Assembly: GCA_016858145.1 (NCBI GenBank)
Contig: JAEHOE010000251.1
Location: forward strand, 1 to 64,000
Reading direction: 5' to 3'
Origin: Edaphochlamys debaryana
Lineage: Eukaryota > Chlorophyta > Chlorophyceae > Chlamydomonadales
DNA: 64,000 bases
Below are positions 45,166 through 54,656 of the stretch, one piece after another (the stretch's first letter is position 1; each line of letters begins with the position of its first letter). Both the position numbers and the translations under genes were made by a program. Under the pieces are notes generated by a model. That model saw nothing but the letters and a program-made list of their open reading frames with translations. It had not been told where the DNA came from and made no database searches.

Positions 45166-45310
45166 CCGGGCTCCGTGCTCGCGACTGCTCGCGACACCCC
45201 AAACTCACGTGCCCGCTGATTCTGTGCTGCTCCTAAGCGCACTATTTTAATGAGGCTGTTGCTCTGAAGCATTGTGCGGGTAAGCTGAGGCGAAACGGCG
45301 ATGGTCGCTA
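45166..45310 (+). repeat. Left terminal inverted repeat
   Basis: 145 bp pair with 51742-51876; the surplus is a 10 bp tandem duplication. Confidence 0.75.
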
Positions 45311-45513
45311 CGGCTGGAGCGCCGGCTGGAGCGCCGCCAGACCGCAACATTTTTGGCAGTCGGGGGGAACAATTTTTAGGTACGGCGGCAGGGGCAAGTG
45401 TTGCCCAGAGCGAGCACACTCCCAGCTGCTTGGCCCAGCACTGTAGAGATTCAAAGTAGCTATGTAAAACAGTTTGGAGCTCTTTGCAAGAGCGCGCAGG
45501 CGCCTTGTTTGAG

Positions 45514-48500
45514 ATGGCTCTGCGCTTCCTGCGCAATGCTTGGCGTCCGGCGCGGCCGCCTGTCGCACGTAGTGACGGCTACTTACCAAGCGTGACAGCT
45601 TACAATTTGGCGCCCGCGGCCTATCGAAAGGTAGCGGACATCACGTTCTTGTCTCCTCGCCAGGCGCGAGACCTCGCGCTTGTCAAGCAGATGCAGATGT
45701 GGACGCAGCCCGGCTGTCTCTACGTGCTGCGGAGCTGTGGCGAGAAACTTCCGTGGGGCGTCGCAGCGATGCTCAGCCGTGAGAGCCCGGCAAAGGGCCT
45801 TCGGCTTCTTAACATTATCGGCAGGTTAGTAACTGTTTTGTGATGCCTCCTGAGCCGGGCGGGCAGGCGCAGGCTGGGCCTTCAGGGCAGCACGAGCAGG
45901 GCGGGCAGGCGCAGGCTGGGCCCTCACTGCAGCACGAGCCGGGCGGGCAGGCGCAGGCTGGACCCTCAGGGCCGCAAGAGACGGGCGGGGAGGCGCAGGC
46001 AGGGCCCTCACGGCAGCACGAGCCGGGCGGGCAGGCGCAGGCTGGGCCCTCAGGGCCGCAAGAGCCGGGCGGGGAGGCGCAGGCAGGGCCCTCACGGCAG
46101 CACGAGCCGGGCGGGCAGGCAGGAGCACTGGCTTTCGCTTTTCCACCTGGCCTGCTGGAGCGCTGCCGAGCGCCTCTGGGTCGCTGGTTCTCCGACCTGT
46201 ACCTCAGCGGTGGGCAGGAGCGGCTTGCGGCATACACTGAGCACCTGTGCTCCGTAGGCGCTGAGTACGGCGTCATCAAATTCGATCACTGCCACAAGCC
46301 AGCGAAGCTGATCCGCAACTCCGACCGTCGCACCAAGGCGTGCATGGGCACGGCGTGGGTCCTAAACGGACTCTCTGAGCCCATGGCCTTCTGGCATTGA
46401 GTCATTGTTGTGCTTTACTGCGGGCTGTACGGCTGTCTTCTAAACCCTTCCATCTCGCCCGTGACAGGTCACCTCCACGTCCATCTACGACCTGCGGGTT
46501 CCGCTGCGCGACCTGGCCCTTCGCTGCTTGCGGCTGGAGAAGGTACGTGGTTGGATACGGTTCGTGCTGTCGCTCACTCTCAGCATTGCCTCGCGCGCCC
46601 TCCCCAACCCCTCTCATGCCCCTCCCTCGCTCCTCTCGCTGCCCTTCGAGCCCTCCCCATCACACGCCCCCTCCCTCCCTCCTCTCCCTTCCCCTCAGCC
46701 CATCCTGGTGGTCTACGTCGACAACGCCAAGGAGACGTGCCGAGCCTGGCAGTACATCATCCTTCCCCGCGGCGTGCTGGTCAAGCAGGACATGTGGCAT
46801 GTCATTGAGCGCTTCACGAAGGTGCTCCCCTCCCATCACCCCAGCTACGCCAGCTTTCGGCAGGCGCTAGGCCTGGCGCTGCTGCCCTTCTACCAGCCGG
46901 ACCTGGAGCGCCTCAAGGGCGAGTCGGCCGACACTGTGTATCGTAAGGCGCGGAGGTTTAACCCACCTGGGTCGGGGCCGCGGATCCTGGAGCGCGTCGG
47001 CGCCCTGATCGCCAAGTACAAGGCGCTCAACGACGGCCTCATTGGGCCGGAGGTGGACAAGGTCTTTGCTGACCAGCAGGGCCTGGTGGTGTACGGCAGC
47101 TCGGGCAAGGTGGTGATGGACATGCTCTCGGGTAAGCCCTGGAGCACGTGGTAGCGGGCGGCTGCTGTGACGCCTGATGTAGATGTCGCTAGCTGCTGGC
47201 CTTGCTTCCCATGCCCTTGCCGCCGCCAGTGAAGTGACCCGTTTTCCCTTGCTGCCCTTCCTGCCCGTCGCAGACCCATTCCCAATCGAGCGCATGTACC
47301 ATAGGACGGCCTCGGGCGCCTGGCGCTGTGTGCGGGGCACGAATGCCGTGGAGAACCAAAACCGCCTCAACAACCACCTCCTGCAGGGCTCTGTGAAGCC
47401 TTGCTTAGCAGACGGGCTGACGACGGACTTCGCTGGCCGCATCGCACTCGACCAAGCTGGTCGGGCTGGGCACGGACTGGGGCTTCCACGAGGGGTGTAC
47501 AGCATTCCGCTGGCGCGGGAGCTCAATAAGGCCGTGCCGGAGGGGTGCGCGTTGCCCTTCCCGTCCCTAGCCCAGCGCGACTCAGAGGTCGCGGGGAAGG
47601 TGGCCGTGGAGCACTTGGGGTTTAAGCACCTCGATGAGGGCGTGCGGGCGCGGGTGCTTGCAGCCAGAGCTGCGGACTCGGAGGAGGAGGAGGAGCTGCT
47701 GACTGAGGAGGAGGAGACAGGCGACGACGGTGACACTATGCCTGACGAGGGTAAGCAAGCATCCGTGGCGGGGAGCATCCGTTGCGGGGAGGAGGGTGGT
47801 TGGAAGTTGCTTCCTTGGGACTTCTTGTTAACTCATGCCCCCTGGCCACAGGCCTGGCGCCGGAGCTTACGGACGGTGCCACAGAGGAGCAGTGGGCCGA
47901 GTTCACTGCGATTGCACCCGGTAGGCGGGACAAGCATGGGAACTGGGGAATGGGAGGGCGGGGTGCGCCGAGTGACCATCAGAAGGCTGTCCGAGCCACC
48001 AGCCACCAACCGCTTGTCGTTCTAATCCGGTGCAGTACTGGAGGAGGGTGGCGCCGGTGCCTCGGAGTCAGCTGCCGCCGCTGATGCGAAGCCCAGTGGA
48101 GGGCCCAGCACCTCAGCCCACGCTCCTCAGCCCACGCACCGCGTGCCATTCTACCGCCCAGACGACCTCAACCTCGCCATGGCCATTGAGGCCGCTGAGG
48201 CGGCTCTGGTGGCAGAGGCGGGTGGTGCGCAGGGGAGCAGCGCGACCACGGACTGGCGGATGACAGCAATCCTCGTGGCCCTCCGTCTGGTGCCCAATGG
48301 CGGGGTCTGGCCCGAGCGGCTTGCGCTAAGCTGCGAGCTCGGCAGGTGCATTCGCGACGCAAACGAGCAGCTCGTCTCAGCTACCGCTGCTGTGCTGCGC
48401 CCACAACTCCAGAGCGCTCTGGCGCTGCAGGGCTGCCTGCTGGTGCAGCAGTGGCTCGAGCACTGGCCGACTGACCGCTGGCCGCCATGCAAGCCACGGC

Positions 48501-50097
48501 AGCCCCCTGCCAGGCCCGCTCACCCCCGGCTCGCCTCCATCTACGATACGGCGCAGCCGGTCCAGAGCACAGCAGAGAAGGCGTTGTTGCAGCGCTGGCC
48601 TCCACGTGCCGCCACGACTACGCTGCCATGGAGCGCGCCTGGAATGACAGCTTGGTGGCAGATCCCACCCTCGCCGCGGAGGGTGTGACGGTAAAAACCG
48701 CTGAGCTGCTGCGTGCCTTCGACACCGCGCTGGCTGCGGACCTGAGGTCGCACAACACCACATACCGGCTGTTGGTGCAGCGCCTCCAGGCGCCTCGGCC
48801 TGGCGGGATGGGGTTCTCGGGAGCCGGGTCGTCAGCGCTCGGCGAAGGCGGGGGCGGGGGCGGAGGCGGGTTCACGGCAGCACCGGCGCCCGCACAGCTG
48901 CCGCCGCCGCAGCACCCCACAGCGGCGGCGGCGCCAATCTACGGCCCTGACGGGATGGGACTCCTCTCGCAAGCCGGGGCGCCAGCGCTTGGCGGAGGCA
49001 GGGGTGGGGGCGGAGGCGGGTTCACGGCAGCACCGGCGCTCGCACCACCGCCGCCGCAGCACCCCACAGCGGCGGCGGCGTCAATCTACGGCCCTGACGG
49101 GTTGGGGCTCCTCTCGCAAGTCGGGGCGCCAGCGCTTGGCGGAGGCGGGGGCGGGGGCGGAGGCGGGTTCGCGGCAGCACCGGCGCCCGCACCGCCTCTG
49201 GGAGAGCGATCAACGCAAGCGCTGCCACCTGGGACGCTGATGCCAAACCGCATGGCAGCAGCAACATTCTACGGCTCTGGGAGAGGCGGCGTAAGAGTGC
49301 CCGCGCCACGCATGCCGTGGCCTGTGGCGCCACCGCCTCCGCAGCACCCCACTGCGGCGGCGGCGCCAACCTGCGGCCCTGACGGGATGGGGCTCCTCTC
49401 GCAAGCCGGGGCGCCAGCGCTTGGCGGAGGCAGGGGTGGGGGCGGAGGCGGGTTCACGGCAGCACCGGCGCTCGCACCACCGCCGCCGCAGCACCCCACA
49501 GCGGCGGCGGCGTCAATCTACGGCCCTGACGGGTTGGGGCTCCTCTCGCAAGTCGGGGCGCCAGCGCTTGGCGGAGGCGGGGGCGGGGGCGGAGGCGGGT
49601 TCGCGGCAGCACCGGCGCCCGCACAGCTGCCGCCGCAGCACCCCACTCCGGCGGCGGCGCCAAGCGACGGGCCTGACGGGTTGGGGATCCTCTCGCAAGC
49701 CGGGGCGCCAGCGCTTGGTGGAGGCGGGGGCGGGGGCGGAGGCGGGTTCGTGGCAGCAACGGCGCCCGTGGCAGGCGGGCGGGTCCGAAAGAACAAGAAG
49801 CAGATGGCTGCGCCGCCACCACCACAGGGTGGCGTCAAGAAGGTGGCGGCGAAGCCAGGACCCAAGGGGAAAACAGGGAAGAAGCACTGCAAAGAGTGCA
49901 GGAAGCGGGGATACCCAGACGATCACCACCACAAGCATCTGTGCTTCTCCCGCTGCCCGTCGCCGCTGTGCAGGGACGGGGATGCTAAGATCGTGCTGCG
50001 GCGTGGCGATGGGCAGGGTGACTTGTCACGCGGTGACCAGTGCCCCAAGTGCGGGTGCTTCTGGCGCCGGGTTGGCACGGAGACAAAGAGAGCGTAG
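45514..50097 (+). CDS. Transposase-like DDE gene, multi-exon, apparently disrupted
   Basis: Proposed exons: ATG 45514 to 45824 (donor GTTAGT); an exon ending at 46397; 46468-46542 (25 codons; donor GTACGT); 46699-47131 (donor GTAAGC); 47274-47750 (GTAAGC); 47852-47920 (GTAGGC); 48036 to the stop at 50097. Phases agree across the last five exons. Candidate catalytic residues: I-K-F-D-H-C-H-K near 46280, V-Y-V-D-N near 46720 followed by D-M-W-H-V-I-E-R-F, and G-T-N-A-V-E-N-Q-N-R near 47340. That D-D-E order fits cut-and-paste transposases. The C-terminal part is a Gly/Ala/Pro repeat region, then C-K-E-C, H-H-H-K-H, C-P-K-C-G zinc-binding clusters near the end. Oddities: the donor after CAT at 46397 reads TGAGTC, as if the first G of GTGAGT were lost, so an in-frame TGA follows; a frame change occurs near 48600; the boundary of the second exon in the 42 bp repeats is unclear. 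It may be a recent pseudogene or contain sequence errors. Confidence 0.6.
45866..46120 (+). repeat. 42 bp minisatellite, six copies
   Basis: GGCGCAGGC recurs every 42 bp at 45866, 45908, 45950, 45992, 46034 and 46076. Read in the frame of the following exon, it codes a 14-residue G-G-Q-A-Q-A-G-P-S repeat. All copies keep the frame, which favours coding, but the upstream splice site cannot be placed. Confidence 0.85.
48840..49775 (+). repeat. Repeats coding Gly/Ala/Pro in the transposase-like gene
   Basis: About five related units code P-Q-H-P-T-A-A-A-A, then G-P-D-G-(M/L)-G-L-L-S-Q, A-P-A-L-G-G-G and a run of Gly ending G-F-(T/A)-A-A-P-A. Units of ~180 bp are repeated, with one larger block (about 48920-49170) duplicated at about 49340-49610. 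This is probably a disordered linker before the zinc-binding tail. Confidence 0.85.
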
Positions 50098-50427
50098 TCT
50101 CTAGATTGGCTGGCCAGTAGATGGGTTGGAAGACAATGTAAGCAACGACAGGAGTGCGTGTGCCTCGCGTGTCCCCCGCACGGCAGTAGATGCTGAGACG
50201 GCATCATGACATCACGGTACCATGGCCCCTTCCCGCCCGCATCTGCTTGCAACCCCGCACCACTTGCAGTCGCTGCCACATGCGAGGACACAACACTGAT
50301 GCGGGGGACCGGCTCAGCAGGCGGCCACGGCAGATGTGACGGCGGGATCGGGCTTGCACGACCGAACCCGCAGCCCCGAGCCCCCGACCCGCTGCAGACT
50401 GCACACAGCCGCATGCACCCCCCGTCT

Positions 50428-51290
50428 AGGCTCCGACCAGCAACCATCGGCCTGCAGCCCAATAATTGCATGCCGCACGAGTCGTACGACCTGTACGTCA
50501 GGCATCCGGTCCTTGGGAAGCTGAGGGGGCGGGGACATGTCGGGCGGGAGTCGGGTAAACACATCCCTACGGGCCTGGCTCGAGGCCGCCCCCCCCGCCT
50601 AAGCTCCGACCAGCAACCATCGGCCTGCAGCCCAATAATTGCATGCCGTACGAGTCGTACGACCTGTACGGCAGGCATCCGGTCCTTGGGAGGCTGAGGG
50701 GGCGGGGAATTGACAGGCGGGAGTCCGACGCGGACATGCTCACATGCCCGGCTCGAGGCCGCCCCCTCCCGCCTAAGCTCCGACCAGCAACCCTCGGCCT
50801 GCAGCCCAATAATTGCATGCCGTACGAGTCGTACGACTTTTACGGCAGGCCTGCTGTCCTTGGGAGGCTGAGGGGGCGGGGAATTGACAGGCGGGAGTCC
50901 GACGTGCTCACATGCCCGGCTCGGGACCGCCACCGCCGTCCCTGCCACCCAGCCACGGCCGCTTGCACCCAGACCGTGCTCCGACCAGCACCCTCGGCCT
51001 GCAGCCCAATAATTGCATGCCGTACGAGTCGTACGACCTGTACGGCAGGCATCCGGTCCTTGGGAGGCTGAGGGGGCGGGGAATTGACAGGCGGGAGTCC
51101 GACGCGGACATGCTCACATGCCCGGCTTGGGACCGCCACCGCCGTCCCTGCCACCCAGCCACGGCCGCTTGCACCCAGACCGTGCTCCGACCAGCACCCT
51201 CGGCCTGCAGCCCAATAATTGCATGCCGCACGAGTCGTACGACCTGTACGGCAGGCATCCGGTCCTTGGGAAGCTGAGGGGGCGGGGACA
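50428..51290 (+). repeat. Subterminal array of palindrome-bearing repeats, five copies
   Basis: AATAATTGCATGCCG recurs at 50461, 50634, 50808, 51008 and 51214, with spacings 173, 174, 200 and 206 bp. Each copy contains GTACGAGTCGTACGACCTGTAC, an imperfect palindrome inside a larger TGCCGTAC...GTACGGCA symmetry, followed by CATCCGGTCCTTGGGA. It lies between the transposase-like gene and the right terminal repeat, where many DNA transposons have transposase-binding arrays. Confidence 0.85.
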
Positions 51291-51389
51291 TGTCGGGCGG
51301 GAGTCGGGGGAGTCGGGTGCACACATCCCCACGCGCCCGGCTCGCGACCGCACCCCAACACGACCGCAAGCACCCGGAGCTAGGTCAGC

Positions 51390-51741
51390 CCAAGTATCGC
51401 ATTAGTTACCTCACGCACCAAGCCCTGTTCTCTGCCCTGTTCTCGGCCCCTGTTCTCTTGGTCAAGGTTGGGCCCCTCGTCAGATATTCTTGTTGAACGC
51501 CTATCGCCAGCGTGCACCAGTGCAACGTTGTGATTGTAACTTGGATCGAGCCAGGCCTGGATCGAGAATAGGGTCCAGAGGGCCTCCGCTGGGAATTTGT
51601 AGTGAAATTTGCTTGTTTTCGGGCGCCAAATCGCCAAAATCGCGCGGCCTTCGGCCGCGACGAGCTTTGGAGATACCCGTAGAGTCAAAAAGTAGCCTGC
51701 CCCAGCACAGAGCCCGGATTCCGGGTGCTGAGCCGGCTCCA
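51390..51741. other. Non-coding DNA inside the right end of the transposon
   Basis: There is no gene. The stretch holds the CAGCACCCGGAATCCGGG segment (in reverse, about 51706-51736) that on the left lies outside the terminal repeat. Confidence 0.5.
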
Positions 51742-51876
51742 TAGCGACCACCGCCGTTTCGCCTCAGCTTACCCGCACAATGCTTCAGAGCAACAGCCTC
51801 ATTAAAATAGTGCGCTTAGGAGCAGCACAGAATCCGCGGGCACGTGAGTTTGGGGTGTCGCGAGCACGGAGCCCGG
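51742..51876 (-). repeat. Right terminal inverted repeat
   Basis: 135 bp complementary to 45166-45310, ending CACGGAGCCCGG. Confidence 0.75.
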
Positions 51877-51899
51877 TGCACGAGGAGGGTGGGAACCTT

Positions 51900-53040
51900 G
51901 AGCTAGTTCGCCCATCCGCGACTTTCACTGGTCGGCTCATCCGTGGTCGCAAACTCATCCGAGCTCGCTTCTGGCTCATCGCGATGGTCGGGAGGGGGGT
52001 ATGCTCGCTCATCCGCACCGTGTCGCTCCCGGCTCCCCCATCCGTTGGCGGAGACCCCCCCCTGCTCGCTCATCCGCACCGTGTCGCTCCCCCATCCGTT
52101 GGCGGAGAACCCCCCCTGCTCGCATATCCGCACCGTGTCGCTCCCCCATCCGTTGGCGGAGACCCCCTCCTGCTCGCTCATTCGCTGAAACAGCTCGCGC
52201 ATTCGGCCGGAACGCATGTTTTGCGGCGATGCATGCCAACGCACAGTTGCGTCTGTTATACGTGCAATCAGACCACCTGTACACGCTGCTGAGTTCAGTT
52301 GGAGCAGGGGGCACAAGTGAACCAATGGTTCGCAGCGCATGTATCCGGTCAACGCAGCAAAGGCGTGATATGGTGCCCCGAAAAGCCCAGCTGTAATCCC
52401 ATTAGATCGGTTCCGTTGCGGGGCTTTGGCAAAGGAGCTACCCGAAGAAGACGCCTCTGTTCTGCTGCCGCCGCGAGCACAAAGCCAAGTCCAGCAGCAC
52501 TGCTATGCTCCCGAGGACTCAAGACTGACTCCAAGAGGGCGGGACGGCAGCCGCAGCGGAAACGCCCTGGCCAATCGTTGCGCGGGCGAGCTCAGCAACT
52601 TAGCTTAGCACGGGCTGATGCACGTACGCAATGCAAACGATGTTTGGGTGCTGCGGGCACCAGCAGCTTCAAGCGAACCAATGGTTCGCGACGGCACGCG
52701 GCCAGCAAAACACACGCCGGCACCATCCGTTGCGCGACGAGGACCCCGCATGACCCATCCAGATGTCGCGAGACGCACATCGGATGGGTCGGGAGGAAGG
52801 GGCTTGACGCATCTGGGCCCCCTGCTTGACGCATCCGTTGAGCCTGAAGGGGGGGGCTTCGCCCATCCGGGCCCACTAGCAGGCCCATCCGAGGCCGTTG
52901 CCCCCCCCCGCTTCGTCCATCCGTAGCCCGCCCCTCGCTCATCCGCGCGCCCACGCGGCCCCCCCTTCGCCCAACGGATGGCATAGTATCGCTTCTTGCC
53001 GACCAGACTTTTCGCTCATCCGCGAGGTTCCTACCCTCCG
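51900..53040. repeat. CATCCG-rich low-complexity region
   Basis: The hexamer CATCCG, often as CTCATCCG or CCCATCCGTTGG, occurs more than fifteen times in about 1.1 kb. It includes a 54 bp tandem repeat with copies centred at 52042, 52096 and 52150. The spacing elsewhere is irregular. I see no gene. Confidence 0.7.
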
Positions 53041-53041
53041 G

Positions 53042-53691
53042 TGCACGCCTCCGCCCTCAAATGGCTGTGCACCCCCAGCTTGTCCGCCCTTGATAGCGGC
53101 GACAAGCACGCCCTGCACGGACCACACCGCTTGGTGTCGTCAAATACAGACGGACAAGCTGCTGCCTCTGCTCCTCCAAGCTGCGTGGGGGAGCCCGCTC
53201 AACCGCTCACGCTGCATGCAGGCAAGGCCCAGTGACACAGGGCAGACACTTGAGCCCGTGATGAGCCGGGCGTGCGACCAGAGCCAGCCGTGGGAACAGA
53301 GCACGAGCCTCCTCACAGGGCCGCGGCCGCGGCACCCCTGCCTATCTGCGTGTGCCCGGACCCGGTTGCACATTGCCCGGTTGCTAACCCCTGCGTGTGG
53401 CTGGCCCCGCCACGGCCGCAGCCGCGTCCAACGAGTGCCTCCCGCCGCTGCGCTCCGGACCCCGCGCAGCTGCGCGTGCACCTGCCTCTCGAGATGCAAC
53501 CACCAGGACCAGACCCCCCATGAAAGCTTGCTGCCGTGGCACAAGGCCGGGTGGGGGCGTTGGCGGCGGGCATTTCCGCAATGCTTTGGAGACGGACCTC
53601 GTCGGACCCCCAAGAAGCTCGGGCTCTTGCCAGACCTTATGCACCTCCTCGCCAAGGGATGACAACACCCTCCAGACTGCTGCTTGCTGTG
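53042..53691 (+). repeat. Satellite A fragment
   Basis: The fragment starts at GTGCACGCCTCCGCCC and stops at TTGCTTGCTGTG, where the copia LTR sequence begins. It lacks the 35 bp LINE tail and has lost part of the CCCCTGCGGCTGGGCGCCG segment near 53236. Confidence 0.9.
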
Positions 53692-54579
53692 TGTTAAGGA
53701 ATGCGCGCGTGGTAAGCTCGTGTAGGCACACGTATCGGCTTTACAGTCTCGACCAGACTGGTAGTTGACCGCAGGGCTCGTAGCGTGTGAGCTCTGAAGT
53801 AAAGTGCTAGAGCCTGCGTGCGGCCTATAAGACATGCCGCAGTGCCGTAACCCATGCAGACCGACACGGAACACGGGATGAAGGCCTCCTAGCACTGCCA
53901 TGCTAGTCCGCTACCATTCACCCGGGGAGAGCTTGCTGAGGCAACTCATACCTAGCTCAATAGCCAGAGGCATACCGGCGAGTAACGCATACCGGGGTGC
54001 AACACGCCTTCTCCCTAGATCTAGGTACTTAGTGATTATGCGAGAAGAGTCTAGAGACTCCGGAACATTCTGCCGTACAAGCGTTCACTGAGCGAGCCCG
54101 TCTAAGCTCACAGTGGTCGAGGGCAATGCTAGTATTCTTCTAGCATACTCAACACCGGAGTACAGCATTACTGCTGTAGCGGGGGCAGTGCCCGCCTAAG
54201 ACAGTATTACTCTTTGCTAAGTCCAACGGGTGCTGCTACATTTTCCCTAGATCTAGGGAGAAGGCGTGTTGCACCCCGGTATGCGTTACTCGCCGGTATG
54301 CCTCTGGCTATTGAGCTAGGTATGAGTTGCCTCAGCAAGCTCTCCCCGGGTGAATGGTAGCGGACTAGCATGGCAGTGCTAGGAGGCCTTCATCCCGTGT
54401 TCCGTGTCGGTCTGCATGGGTTACGGCACTGCGGCATGTCTTATAGGCCGCACGCAGGCTCTAGCACTTTACTTCAGAGCTCACACGCTACGAGCCCTGC
54501 GGTCAACTACCAGTCTGGTCGAGACTGTAAAGCCGATACGTGTGCCTACACGAGCTTACCACACGCGCATTCCTTAACA
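53692..54579. repeat. Palindromic copia LTR region
   Basis: Bases 53692-54025 are an almost perfect inverted complement of 54246-54579, separated by 220 bp. The outer ends are TGTTAAGG and CCTTAACA, fitting the TG...CA ends of an LTR. The right arm adjoins the primer-binding site and so is the true 3' part of the 5' LTR. The left arm is either an inverted LTR piece or part of an unusually palindromic LTR. No second LTR is available to decide. Confidence 0.85.
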
Positions 54580-54596
54580 GGTTATGAGCCCCGCGC
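54580..54596 (+). promoter_or_regulatory. Primer-binding site, half-tRNA initiator Met type
   Basis: GGTTATGAGCCCCGCGC starts immediately after the LTR end. Its complement contains CTCATAACC, the anticodon-loop sequence of initiator methionine tRNA. Copia-like elements use a cleaved initiator tRNA whose anticodon region primes reverse transcription, which fits. Confidence 0.65.
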
Positions 54597-54656
54597 TGGG
54601 GTAGGCTTTATCGGTTGGTCTAGTCGTGCTGTCGCAGCTTCTCAGCTCCAGACGAC

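Larger units (their letters stand above)
45166..51876 (+). mobile_element. DDE-type DNA transposon with 135 bp terminal repeats
   Basis: Bases 45166-45310 are the inverted complement of 51742-51876, apart from a 10 bp internal duplication (TGCTCGCGAC) on the left and a few substitutions. The ends read CCGGGCTCCGTGCTCGCGAC. Between them lie the multi-exon transposase-like gene and a subterminal repeat array. A segment holding CAGCACCCGGAATCCGGG lies just outside the left repeat and just inside the right one, so the exact ends are open to revision. I find no target duplication. A 5' fragment of a second copy is present, inverted, at 2595-3865. The family is not recognised. Confidence 0.65.

Noticed and set aside
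45514..50097. Naming the gene as a KDZ, MULE or P-type transposase
   Set aside because: The visible motifs do not decide between known superfamilies; a profile search is required.
50428..51290. CRISPR array
   Set aside because: Repeat units are ~170-205 bp with variable length, there are no short unique spacers, and the context is eukaryotic.
51900..53040. Interstitial telomere repeats
   Set aside because: CATCCG does not match the TTTTAGGG or TTTAGGG telomere types of green algae and is not in regular tandem.
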